64,000 nucleotides of DNA, from positions 1,906,676-1,970,675 of the forward strand of contig JAINUF010000027.1 of assembly GCA_029718625.1 (NCBI GenBank). Reading direction: 5' to 3'. The first letter of the stretch is position 1; each line of letters starts with the position of its first letter. This stretch comes from Synaphobranchus kaupii. Lineage: Eukaryota > Chordata > Actinopteri > Anguilliformes > Synaphobranchidae. Positions 37,278 through 49,463 of this stretch are shown here, in pieces. Made by a program: the position numbers and the translations under genes. The notes beneath the pieces were generated by a model, which was given only the letters and a program-made list of their open reading frames with translations, had not been told where the DNA came from and ran no database searches.

Positions 37278-38880
37278 ATTACATTACATTACATTACATT
37301 ACATTCATTTAGCAGACGCTTTTATCCAAAGCGACGTACAGTAAGTGCATACAGAGAAATCATCAAGATCACTACAGAACAGACAAAGCACATCCTTCCC
37401 ATAATGTAGCAGCAATCCTAGCAATGAACGTCGACTGTAGTTCACAGTAAGCTCTGGGCAAATCAGCAACACCACACTTCCATTCCAAATACTATTATAA
37501 ACAATAATAAACAGACAGGAAAACACAGGCAGCACGCAGTGCCACAGCTCAGAACAGCACCAGCACCAGTGCCACAGCTCAGAACAGCACCAGCACCAGT
37601 GCCACAACTCAGGACAGCACCAGCAGAGGCACCAGCAGTGCCACAGCTCAGAACGAGCACCAGCAGAGGCACCAGCAGTGCCACAGCTCAGAAACAGCAC
37701 CAGTGCCACAGCTCATAACAGCACCAGCAGAGGCACCAGCAGTGCCACAGCTCAGAACAGCACCAGCAGAGGCACCAGCACCAGTGCCACAGCTCAGAAC
37801 AGCACCAGCAGAGGCACCAGCAGTGCCACAGCTCAGAACAGCACCAGCAGAGGGACCAGCAGTGCCACAGCTCAGAACGGCTCCAGCACCAGTGCCACAG
37901 CTCAGAACAGCACAAGCAGAGGGACTAGCAGTAGTGCCACAGCTCAGAACAGCACCAGCAGAGGCACCAGCAGTGCCACAGCTCAGAACAGCACCAGTGC
38001 CACAGCTCATAACAGCACCAGCAGAGGCACCAGCAGTGCCACAGCTCAGAACGGCACCAGCACCAGTGCCCACAGCTCAGAACAGCACCAGCAGAGGCAC
38101 CAGCAGTGGCCACAGCTCAGAACGGCACCAGCACCAGTGCCACAGCTCAGAACAGCACCAGCAGAGGGACCAGCAGTGCCACAGCTCAGAACGGCACCAG
38201 CACCAGTGCCACAGCTCAGAACAGCACCAGCAGAGGGACCAGCAGTAGTGCCACAGCTCGAACAGCACCAGCAGAGGCACCAGCAGTGCCACAGCTCAGA
38301 ACAGCACCAGCAGAGGCACCAGCACCAGTGCCACAGCTCAGAACAGCACCAGCAGAGGCACCAGCAGTGCCACAGCTCAGAACGGCACCAGCACCAGTGC
38401 CACAGCTCAGAACAGCACCAGCAGAGGCACCAGCAGTGCCACAGCTCAGAACAGCACCAGCACCAGTGCCACAGCTCAGGACAGCACCAGCAGTGCCACA
38501 GCTCAGAACAGCACCAGCAGAGGCACCAGCACCAGTGCCACAGCTCCAGAACAGCACCAGCAGAGGCACCAGCAGTGCCACAGCTCAGAACGGCACCAGC
38601 ACCCAGTGCCACAGCTCAGAACAGCACCAGCAGAGGCACCAGCAGTGCCACAGCTCAGAACAGCACCAGCACCAGTGCCACAGCTCAGAACAGCACCAGC
38701 AGAGGCACCAGAGTGCCACACGCTCAGAACAGCACCAGCAGAGGCACCAGCACCAGTGCCACAGCTCAGAAACAGCACCAGCAGAGGCACCAGCACAGTG
38801 CCACAGCTCAGAACAGCCACCACAGCACCTGTGCCACAGCTCAGAACAGCAGCAGCACCAGTGCCAGAGCTTACATTACA
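36300..38880. other. Error-dense patch (probable low-quality assembly fill)
   Basis: About two dozen single-base insertions or deletions sit within 2.6 kb. Examples are 36,309, 36,345-36,350, 36,401, 36,446, 36,495, 36,525, 36,585, 36,723, 37,031, 37,412, 37,530-37,540, 37,655, 37,691, 38,068, 38,107, 38,259, 38,546, 38,601, 38,710-38,722, 38,770, 38,793 and 38,815. Elsewhere block lengths change in steps of three. Before and after the patch the sequence matches 24.2-25.5 kb and 28.1 kb onwards (offset 10,784) without such indels. The total length of units 34+35 still equals that of units 24+25 (2,894 bp between matching spacer points). Random one-base indels, often extra C or A in short homopolymers, are typical of unpolished long-read consensus. 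Confidence 0.85.
37278..38870. repeat. Unit 35 (1,593 bp, indel-ridden copy of unit 25)
   Basis: The spacer is 37,278 to about 37,538 with five ATTAC. It is the only spacer with GCAGCAATCCTAGC for GCAGCTATCCCTAGC and with GGCAGCACGCAG at its right edge. The block end lost 19 bp relative to unit 25, so CCAGAGCTTACATTAC runs directly into the next spacer. Confidence 0.92.
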
Positions 38881-39834
38881 TTACATTACATTCATTTAGC
38901 AGACGCTTTTATCCAAAGCGACGTACAGTAAGTGCATACAGAGAAATCATCAAGATCACTACAGAACAGACAAAGCACATCCTTCCCATAATGTAGCAGC
39001 TATCCCTAGCAATGAACGTCGACTGTAGTTCACAGTAAGCTCTGGGCAAATCAGCAACACCACACTTCCATTCCAAATACTATTATAAACAATAATAAAC
39101 AGACAGGAAAACACAGCAGCACCAGTGCCACAGCTCAGAACAGCACCAGCACCAGCACCAGTGCCACAACTCAGGACAGCACCAGCAGAGGCACCAGCAG
39201 TGCCACAGCTCAGAACAGCACCAGCAGAGGCACCAGCAGTGCCACAGCTCAGAACAGCACCAGTGCCACAGCTCATAACAGCACCAGCAGAGGCACCAGC
39301 AGTGCCACAGCTCAGAACGGCACCAGCACCAGTGCCACAGCTCAGAACAGCACCAGCAGAGGCACCAGCAGTGCCACAGCTCAGAACAGCAGCAGCACCA
39401 GTGCCACAGCTCAGAACAGCACCAGCAGAGGGACCAGCAGTGCCACAGCTCAGAACGGCACCAGCACCAGTGCCACAGCTCAGAACAGCACCAGCAGAGG
39501 GACCAGCAGTAGTGCCACAGCTCAGAACAGCACCAGCAGAGGCACCAGCAGTGCCACAGCTCAGAAAAGCACCAGCAGAGGCACCAGCACCAGTGCCACA
39601 GCTCAGAACAGCACCAGCAGAGGCACCAGCAGTGCCACAGCTCAGAACAGCACCAGCAGAGGCACCAGCAGTGCCACAGCTCAGAAAAGCACCAGCAGAG
39701 ACACCAGCACCAGTGCCACAGCTCAGAACAGCACCAGCAGAGGCACCAGCAGTGCCACAGCTCAGAACAGCACCAGCACCTGTGCCACAGCTCAGAACAG
39801 CAGCAGCACCAGTGCCAGAGCTCAAAACAGCAGC
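38871..39834. repeat. Unit 36 (964 bp)
   Basis: The spacer is 38,871-39,124 with three full ATTAC after a partial TTAC, its left edge lost in the patch. The block is 39,125-39,834 and shares AGAGACACC (39,698) with unit 26. Confidence 0.94.
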
Positions 39835-40741
39835 ATTACATTACATTACATTACATTACATTCATTTAGCAGACGCTTTTATCCAAAGCGACGTACAGTA
39901 AGTGCATACAGAGAAATCATCAAGATCACTACAGAACAGACAAAGCACATCCTTCCCATAATGTAGCAGCTATCCCTAGCAATGAACGTCGACTGTAGTT
40001 CACAGTAAGCTCTGGGCAAATCAGCAACACCACACTTCCATTCCAAATACTATTATAAACAATAATAAACAGACAGGAAAACACAGCAGCACCAGTGCCA
40101 CAGCTCAGAACAGCACCAGCACCAGTGCCACAGCTCAGAACAGCACCAGCACCAGTGCCACAACTCAGGACAGCACCAGCAGAGGCACCAGCAGTGCCAC
40201 AGCTCAGAACAGCACCAGCAGAGGCACCAGCAGTGCCACAGCTCAGAACAGCACCAGTGCCACAGCTCATAACAGCACCAGCAGAGGCACCAGCAGTGCC
40301 ACAGCTCAGAACAGCACCAGCAGAGGCACCAGCACCAGTGCCACAGCTCAGAACAGCACCAGCAGAGGCACCAGCAGTGCCACAGCTCAGAACAGCACCA
40401 GCAGAGGGACCAGCAGTGCCACAGCTCAGAACGGCACCAGCACCAGTGCCACAGCTCAGAACAGCACCAGCAGAGGGACTAGCAGTAGTGCCACAGCTCA
40501 GAACAGCACCAGCAGAGGCACCAGCAATGCCACAGCTCAGAACAGCACCAGTGCCACAGCTCATAACAGCACCAGCAGAGGCACCAGCAGTGCCACAGCT
40601 CAGAACGGCACCAGCACCAGTGCCACAGCTCAGAACAGCACCAGCAGAGGCACCAGCAGTGCCACAGCTCAGAACACCACCAGCACCTGTGCCACAGCTC
40701 AGAACAGCAGCAGCACCAGTGCCAGAGCTCAAAACAGCAGC
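39835..40741. repeat. Unit 37 (907 bp class)
   Basis: The spacer is 39,835-40,094 with five ATTAC. CAATGCC near 40,525 is shared with unit 27. Confidence 0.95.
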
Positions 40742-41494
40742 ATTACATTACATTACATTCATTTAGCAGACGCTTTTATCCAAAGCGACGTACAGTAAGT
40801 GCATACAGAGAAATCATCAAGATCACTACAGAACAGACAAAGCACATCCTTCCCATAATGTAGCAGCTATCCCTAGCAATGAACGTCGACTGTAGTTCAC
40901 AGTAAGCTCTGGGCAAATCAGCAACACCACACTTCCATTCCAAATACTATTATAAACAATAATAAACAGACAGGAAAACACAGCAGCACCAGTGCCACAG
41001 CTCAGAACAGCACCAGCACCAGTGCCACAGCTCAGGACAGCACCAGCAGAGGCACCAGCAGTGCCACAGCTCAGAACAGCACCAGCAGAGGCACCAGCAC
41101 CAGTGCCACAGCTCAGAACAGCACCAGCAGAGGCACCAGCAGTGCCACAGCTCAGAACAGCACCAGCAGAGGGACCAGCAGTGCCACAGCTCAGAACGGC
41201 ACCAGCACCAGTGCCACAGCTCAGAACAGCACCAGCAGAGGGACTAGCAGTAGTGCCACAGCTCAGAACAGCACCAGCAGAGGCACCAGCAGTGCCACAG
41301 CTCAGAACAGCACCAGCAGAGGCACCAGCAGTGCCACAGCTCAGAAAAGCACCAGCAGAGGCACCAGCACCAGTGCCACAGCTCAGAACAGCACCAGCAG
41401 AGGCACCAGCAGTGCCACAGCTCAGAACAGCACCAGCACCTGTGCCACAGCTCAGAACAGCAGCAGCACCAGTGCCAGAGCTCAAAACAGCAGC
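40742..41494. repeat. Unit 38 (753 bp class)
   Basis: The spacer is 40,742-40,991 with three ATTAC. The block is 40,992-41,494. Confidence 0.95.
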
Positions 41495-42508
41495 ATTACA
41501 TTACATTACATTCATTTAGCAGACGCTTTTATCCAAAGCGACGTACAGTAAGTGCATACAGAGAAATCATCAAGATCACTACAGAACAGACAAAGCACAT
41601 CCTTCCCATAATGTAGCAGCTATCCCTAGCAATGAACGTCGACTGTAGTTCACAGTAAGCTCTGGGCAAATCAGCAACACCACACTTCCATTCCAAATAC
41701 TATTATAAACAATAATAAACAGACAGGAAAACACAGCAGCACCAGTGCCACAGCTCAGAACAGCACCAGCACCAGTGCCACAGCTCAGAACAGCACCAGC
41801 ACCAGTGCCACAACTCAGGACAGCACCAGCAGAGGCACCAGCAGTGCCACAGCTCAGAACAGCACCAGCAGAGGCACCAGCAGTGCCACAGCTCAGAACA
41901 GCACCAGTGCCACAGCTCATAACAGCACCAGCAGAGGCATCAGCAGTGCCACAGCTCAGAACGGCACCAGCACCAGTGCCACAGCTCAGAACAGCACCAG
42001 CAGAGGCACCAGCAGTGCCACAGCTCAGAACGGCACCAGCACCAGTGCCACAGCTCAGAACAGCACCAGCAGAGGGACCAGCAGTAGTGCCACAGCTCAG
42101 AACAGCACCAGCAGAGGCACCAGCAGTGCCACAGCTCAGAACAGCACCAGCAGAGGCACCAGCACCAGTGCCACAGCTCAGAACAGCACCAGCAGAGGCA
42201 CCAGCAGTGCCACAGCTCAGAACGGCACCAGCACCAGTGCCACAGCTCAGAACAGCACCAGCAGAGGCACCAGCAGTGCCACAGCTCAGAACAGCACCAG
42301 CACCAGTGCCACAGCTCAGAACAGCACCAGCAGAGGCACCAGCAGTGCCACAGCTCAGAACAGCACCAGCAGAGGCACCAGCACCAGTGCCACAGCTCAG
42401 AACAGCACCAGCAGAGGCACCAGCAGTGCCACAGCTCAGAACAGCACCAGCACCTGTGCCACAGCTCAGAACAGCAGCAGCACCAGTGCCAGAGCTCAAA
42501 ACAGCAGC
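41495..42508. repeat. Unit 39 (1,014 bp class)
   Basis: The spacer is 41,495-41,744 with three ATTAC. The block is 41,745-42,508. It is a copy of unit 29. Confidence 0.95.
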
Positions 42509-43405
42509 ATTACATTACATTACATTCATTTAGCAGACGCTTTTATCCAAAGCGACGTACAGTAAGTGCATACAGAGAAATCATCAAGATCACTACAGAA
42601 CAGACAAAGCACATCCTTCCCATAATGTAGCAGCTATCCCTAGCAATGAACGTCGACTGTAGTTCACAGTAAGCTCTGGGCAAATCAGCAACACCACACT
42701 TCCATTCCAAATACTATTATAAACAATAATAAACAGACAGGAAAACACAGCAGCACCAGTGCCACAGCTCAGAACAGCACCAGCACCAGTGCCACAGCTC
42801 AGAACAGCACCAGCACCAGTGCCACAACTCAGGACAGCACCAGCAGAGGCACCAGCAGTGCCACAGCTCAGAACAGCACCAGCAGAGGCACCAGCAGTGC
42901 CACAGCTCAGAACAGCACCAGTGCCACAGCTCATAACAGCACCAGCAGAGGCACCAGCAGTGCCACAGCTCAGAACAGCACCAGCAGAGGCACCAGCACC
43001 AGTGCCACAGCTCAGAACAGCACCAGCAGAGGCACCAGCAGTGCCACAGCTCAGAACAGCACCAGCAGAGGGACCAGCAGTGCCACAGCTCAGAACGGCA
43101 CCAGCACCAGTGCCACAGCTCAGAACAGCACCAGCAGAGGGACTAGCAGTAGTGCCACAGCTCAGAACAGCACCAGCAGAGGCACCAGCAGTGCCACAGC
43201 TCAGAACAGCACCAGTGCCACAGCTCATAACAGCACCAGCAGAGGCACCAGCAGTGCCACAGCTCAGAACGGCACCAGCACCAGTGCCACAGCTCAGAAC
43301 AGCACCAGCAGAGGCACCAGCAGTGCCACAGCTCAGAACACCACCAGCACCTGTGCCACAGCTCAGAACAGCAGCAGCACCAGTGCCAGAGCTCAAAACA
43401 GCAGC
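42509..43405. repeat. Unit 40 (897 bp class)
   Basis: The spacer is 42,509-42,758 with three ATTAC. The block is 42,759-43,405. It is a copy of unit 30. Confidence 0.95.
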
Positions 43406-44158
43406 ATTACATTACATTACATTCATTTAGCAGACGCTTTTATCCAAAGCGACGTACAGTAAGTGCATACAGAGAAATCATCAAGATCACTACAGAACAG
43501 ACAAAGCACATCCTTCCCATAATGTAGCAGCTATCCCTAGCAATGAACGTCGACTGTAGTTCACAGTAAGCTCTGGGCAAATCAGCAACACCACACTTCC
43601 ATTCCAAATACTATTATAAACAATAATAAACAGACAGGAAAACACAGCAGCACCAGTGCCACAGCTCAGAACAGCACCAGCACCAGTGCCACAGCTCAGG
43701 ACAGCACCAGCAGAGGCACCAGCAGTGCCACAGCTCAGAACAGCACCAGCAGAGGCACCAGCACCAGTGCCACAGCTCAGAACAGCACCAGCAGAGGCAC
43801 CAGCAGTGCCACAGCTCAGAACAGCACCAGCAGAGGGACCAGCAGTGCCACAGCTCAGAACGGCACCAGCACCAGTGCCACAGCTCAGAACAGCACCAGC
43901 AGAGGGACTAGCAGTAGTGCCACAGCTCAGAACAGCACCAGCAGAGGCACCAGCAGTGCCACAGCTCAGAACAGCACCAGCAGAGGCACCAGCAGTGCCA
44001 CAGCTCAGAAAAGCACCAGCAGAGGCACCAGCACCAGTGCCACAGCTCAGAACAGCACCAGCAGAGGCACCAGCAGTGCCACAGCTCAGAACAGCACCAG
44101 CACCTGTGCCACAGCTCAGAACAGCAGCAGCACCAGTGCCAGAGCTCAAAACAGCAGC
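43406..44158. repeat. Unit 41 (753 bp class)
   Basis: The spacer is 43,406-43,655 with three ATTAC. The right edge of the 10.5 kb duplicate is at 43,763 inside the block. Confidence 0.95.
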
Positions 44159-45864
44159 ATTACATTACATTACATTACATTCATTTAGCAGACGCTTTTA
44201 TCCAAAGCGACATACAGTAAGTGCATACAGAGAAATCATCAAGATCACTACAGAACAGACAAAGCACATCCTTCCCATAATGTAGCAGCTATCCCTAGCA
44301 ATGAACGTCGACTGTAGTTCACAGTAAGCTCTGGGCAAATCAGCAACACCACACTTCCATTCCAAATACTATTATAAACAATAATAAACAGACAGGAAAA
44401 CACAGCAGCACCAGTGCCACAGCTCAGAACAGCACCAGCACCAGTGCCACAGCTCAGAACAGCACCAGCACCAGTGCCACAACTCAGGACAGCACCAGCA
44501 GAGGCACCAGCAGTGCCACAGCTCAGAACAGCACCAGCAGAGGCACCAGCAGTGCCACAGCTCAGAACAGCACCAGTGCCACAGCTCATAACAGCACCAG
44601 CAGAGGCATCAGCAGTGCCACAGCTCAGAACGGCACCAGCACCAGTGCCACAGCTCAGAACAGCACCAGCAGAGGCACCAGCAGTGCCACAGCTCAGAAC
44701 GGCACCAGCACCAGTGCCACAGCTCAGAACAGCACCAGCAGAGGGACCAGCAGTAGTGCCACAGCTCAGAACAGCACCAGCAGAGGCACCAGCAGTGCCA
44801 CAGCTCAGAACAGCACCAGCAGAGGCACCAGCACCAGTGCCACAGCTCAGAACAGCACCAGCAGAGGCACCAGCAGTGCCACAGCTCAGAACGGCACCAG
44901 CACCAGTGCCACAGCTCAGAACAGCACCAGCAGAGGCACCAGCAGTGCCACAGCTCAGAACAGCACCAGCACCAGTGCCACAGCTCAGAACAGCACCAGC
45001 AGAGGCACCAGCAGTGCCACAGCTCAGAACAGCACCAGCAGAGGCACCAGCACCAGTGCCACAGCTCAGAACAGCACCAGCAGAGGCACCAGCAGTGCCA
45101 CAGCTCAGAATAGCACCAGCACCTGTGCCACAGCTCAGAACAGCACCAGCAGAGGGACCAGCAGTGCCACAGCTCAGAACGGCACCAGCACCAGTGCCAC
45201 AGCTCAGAACAGCACCAGCAGAGGGACCAGCAGTAGTGCCACAGCTCAGAACAGCACCAGCAGAGGCACCAGCAGTGCCACAGCTCAGAACAGCACCAGC
45301 AGAGGCACCAGCACCAGTGCCACAGCTCAGAACAGCACCAGCAGAGGCACCAGCAGTGCCACAGCTCAGAACGGCACCAGCACCAGTGCCACAGCTCAGA
45401 ACAGCACCAGCAGAGGCACCAGCAGTGCCACAGCTCAGAACAGCACCAGCACCAGTGCCACAGCTCAGGACAGCACCAGCAGTGCCACAGCTCAGAACAG
45501 CACCAGCAGAGGCACCAGCACCAGTGCCACAGCTCAGAACAGCACCAGCAGAGGCACCAGCAGTGCCACAGCTCAGAACGGCACCAGCATCAGTGCCACA
45601 GCTCAGAACAGCACCAGCAGAGGCACCAGCAGTGCCACAGCTCAGAACAGCAACAGCACCAGTGCCACAGCTCAGAACAGCACCAGCAGAGGCACCAGCA
45701 GTGCCACAGCTCAGAACAGCACCAGCAGAGGCACCAGCACCAGTGCCACAGCTCAGAACAGCACCAGCAGAGGCACCAGCAGTGCCACAGCTCAGAACAG
45801 CACCAGCACCTGTGCCACAGCTCAGAACAGCAGCAGCACCAGTGCCAGAGCTCAAAACAGCAGC
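44159..45864. repeat. Unit 42 (1,706 bp), junction unit with four ATTAC
   Basis: The spacer is 44,159-44,413, the only one with exactly four intact pentamers, and it has a private CGACATACAG (G-to-A at 44,212). The block starts as the 1,024 class and then, after GAATAGC near 45,109, continues as a second block end like unit 0. Confidence 0.95.
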
Positions 45865-46792
45865 ATTACATTACATTACATTACATTACATTCATTTAGC
45901 AGACGCTTTTATCCAAAGCGACGTACAGTAAGTGCATACAGAGAAATCATCAAGATCACTACAGAACAGACAAAGCACATCCTTCCCATAATGTAGCAGC
46001 TATCCCTAGCAATGAACGTCGACTGTAGTTCACAGTAAGCTCTGGGCAAATCAGCAACACCACACTTCCATTCCAAATACTATTATAAACAATAATAAAC
46101 AGACAGGAAAACACAGCAGCACCAGTGCCACAGCTCAGAACAGCACCAGCACCAGCACCAGTGCCACAACTCAGGACAGCACCAGCAGAGGCACCAGCAG
46201 TGCCACAGCTCAGAACAGCACCAGCAGAGGCACCAGCAGTGCCACAGCTCAGAACAGCACCAGTGCCACAGCTCATAACAGCACCAGCAGAGGCACCAGC
46301 AGTGCCACAGCTCAGAACGGCACCAGCACCAGTGCCACAGCTCAGAACAGCACCAGCAGAGGCACCAGCAGTGCCACAGCTCAGAACAGCACCAGCACCA
46401 GTGCCACAGCTCAGAACAGCACCAGCAGAGGGACCAGCAGTGCCACAGCTCAGAACGGCACCAGCACCAGTGCCACAGCTCAGAACAGCACCAGCAGAGG
46501 GACCAGCAGTAGTGCCACAGCTCAGAACAGCACCAGCAGAGGCACCAGCAGTGCCACAGCTCAGAACAGCACCAGCAGAGGCACCAGCAGTGCCACAGCT
46601 CAGAACAGCACCAGCAGAGGCACCAGCAGTGCCACAGCTCAGAACAGCACCAGCAGAGGCACCAGCACCAGTGCCACAGCTCAGAACAGCACCAGCATAG
46701 GCACCAGCAGTGCCACAGCTCAGAACACCACCAGCACCTGTGCCACAGCTCAGAACAGCAGCAGCACCAGTGCCAGAGCTCAAAACAGCAGC
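45865..46792. repeat. Unit 43 (928 bp)
   Basis: The spacer is 45,865-46,124 with five ATTAC. It is the twin of unit 1, including AGCATAGG near 46,695. Confidence 0.95.
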
Positions 46793-47816
46793 ATTACATT
46801 ACATTACATTACATTACATTCATTTAGCAGACGCTTTTATCCAAAGCGACGTACAGTAAGTGCATACAGATAAATCATCAAGATCACTACAGAACAGACA
46901 AAGCACATCCTTCCCATAATGTAGCAGCTATCCCTAGCAATGAACGTCGACTGTAGTTCACAGTAAGCTCTGGGCAAATCAGCAACACCACACTTCCATT
47001 CCAAATACTATTATAAACAATAATAAACAGACAGGAAAACACAGCAGCACCAGTGCCACAGCTCAGAACAGCACCAGCACCAGTGCCACAGCTCAGAACA
47101 GCACCAGCACCAGTGCCACAACTCAGGACAGCACCAGCAGAGGCACCAGCAGTGCCACAGCTCAGAACAGCACCAGCAGAGGCACCAGCAGTGCCACAGC
47201 TCAGAACAGCACCAGTGCCACAGCTCATAACAGCACCAGCAGAGGCATCAGCAGTGCCACAGCTCAGAACGGCACCAGCACCAGTGCCACAGCTCAGAAC
47301 AGCACCAGCAGAGGCACCAGCAGTGCCACAGCTCAGAACGGCACCAGCACCAGTGCCACAGCTCAGAACAGCACCAGCAGAGGGACCAGCAGTAGTGCCA
47401 CAGCTCAGAACAGCACCAGCAGAGGCACCAGCAGTGCCACAGCTCAGAACAGCACCAGCAGAGGCACCAGCACCAGTGCCACAGCTCAGAACAGCACCAG
47501 CAGAGGCACCAGCAGTGCCACAGCTCAGAACGGCACCAGCACCAGTGCCACAGCTCAGAACAGCACCAGCAGAGGCACCAGCAGTGCCACAGCTCAGAAC
47601 AGCACCAGCACCAGTGCCACAGCTCAGAACAGCACCAGCAGAGGCACCAGCAGTGCCACAGCTCAGAACAGCACCAGCAGAGGCACCAGCACCAGTGCCA
47701 CAGCTCAGAACAGCACCAGCAGAGGCACCAGCAGTGCCACAGCTCAGAACAGCACCAGCACCTGTGCCACAGCTCAGAACAGCAGCAGCACCAGTGCCAG
47801 AGCTCAAAACAGCAGC
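46793..47816. repeat. Unit 44 (1,024 bp class)
   Basis: The spacer is 46,793-47,052 with five ATTAC and AGATAAATC, unlike its partner unit 2. The block is 47,053-47,816. Confidence 0.95.
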
Positions 47817-48921
47817 ATTACATTACATTACATTCATTTAGCAGACGCTTTTATCCAAAGCGACGTACAGTAAGTGCATACAGAGAAATCATCAAGATCA
47901 CTACAGAACAGACAAAGCACATCCTTCCCATAATGTAGCAGCTATCCCTAGCAATGAACGTCGACTGTAGTTCACAGTAAGCTCTGGGCAAATCAGCAAC
48001 ACCACACTTCCATTCCAAATACTATTATAAACTATAATAAACAGACAGGAAAACACAGCAGCACCAGTGCCACAGCTCAGAACAGCACCTGCACCAGTGC
48101 CACAACTCAGGACAGCACCAGCAGAGGCACCAGCAGTGCCACAGCTCAGAACAGCACCAGCAGAGGCACCAGCAGTGCCACAGCTCAGAACAGCACCAGT
48201 GCCACAGCTCATAACAGCACCAGCAGAGGCACCAGCAGTGCCACAGCTCAGAACGGCACCAGCACCAGTGCCACAGCTCAGAACAGCACCAGCAGAGGCA
48301 CCAGCAGTGCCACAGCTCAGAACAGCACCAGCACCAGTGCCACAGCTCAGAACAGCACCAGCAGAGGCACCAGCAGTGCCACAGCTCAGAACACCACCAG
48401 CACCTGTGCCACAGCTCAGAACAGCACCAGCAGAGGCACCAGCACCAGTGCCACAGCTCAGAACAGCACCAGCAGAGGCACCAGCAGTGCCACAGCTCAG
48501 AACACCACCAGCACCTGTGCCACAGCTCAGAACAGCACCAGCAGAGGCACCAGCAGTGCCACAGCTCAGAACGGCACCAGCACCAGTGCCACAGCTCAGA
48601 ACGGCACCAGCATAGGCACCAGCACCAGTGCCACAGCTCAGAACGGCACCAGCACCAGTGCCACAGCTCAGAACAGCACCAGCAGAGGCACCAGCAGTGA
48701 CACAGCTCAGAACAGCACCAGCAGCGGCACCAGTGCCACTGCAAACCACTTCCTGCAGTGCCCTGGGAGCCCCCTGAAAGCCACCTCCTGCAGTGCCCTG
48801 CAAGCCCCCTGTAAAACCACCTCCTGTCAGTGCCCTGGGAGCCCCCTGCACACCACCTCTCGTGCCCTGGGAGCCACAGCTCAGAACGGCGGCAGCAGCA
48901 CCAGTGTCGGGGCTCAGAGAT

Positions 48922-48966
<45 letters not shown>

Positions 48967-49463
48967 CCACCACCACCACCACCACCACCACCACCAGCAC
49001 CAGTGCCACAGCTCAGAACAGCACCAGCAGAGGCACCAGCAGTGCCACAGCTCAGAACAGCACCAGCACCAGTGCCACAGCTCAGAACAGCACCAGCAGA
49101 GGGACCAGCAGTGCCACAGCTCAGAACGGCACCAGCACCAGTGCCACAGCTCAGAACAGCACCAGCAGAGGGACCAGCAGTAGTGCCACAGCTCAGAACA
49201 GCACCAGCAGAGGCACCAGCAGTGCCACAGCTCAGAACAGCACCAGCAGAGGCACCAGCAGTGCCACAGCTCAGAACAGCACCAGCAGAGGCACCAGCAG
49301 TGCCACAGCTCAGAACAGCACCAGCAGAGGCACCAGCACCAGTGCCACAGCTCAGAACAGCACCAGCAGAGGCACCAGCAGTGCCACAGCTCAGAACACC
49401 ACCAGCACCTGTGCCACAGCTCAGAACAGCAGCAGCACCAGTGCCAGAGCTCAAAACAGCAGC
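47817..49463. repeat. Unit 45 (1,647 bp), carries module 5
   Basis: The spacer is 47,817-48,066 with three ATTAC and a private A-to-T at 48,033. It is 12 bp shorter than its twin unit 3, entirely accounted for by four fewer CAC. Confidence 0.95.
48735..48994. repeat. Module 5: C-rich repeat plus (CAG)14(CAC)10
   Basis: CAG runs 48,923-48,964 and CAC 48,965-48,994. It shares GAAAGCC with module 1 only. Confidence 0.95.

Noticed and set aside
36300..38880. Patch interpreted as a pseudogene decaying in the second duplicate
   Set aside because: The indels also hit the non-coding spacer, occur at sharp boundaries, and the flanking duplicate sequence shows almost no substitutions; sequencing error fits better than decay.
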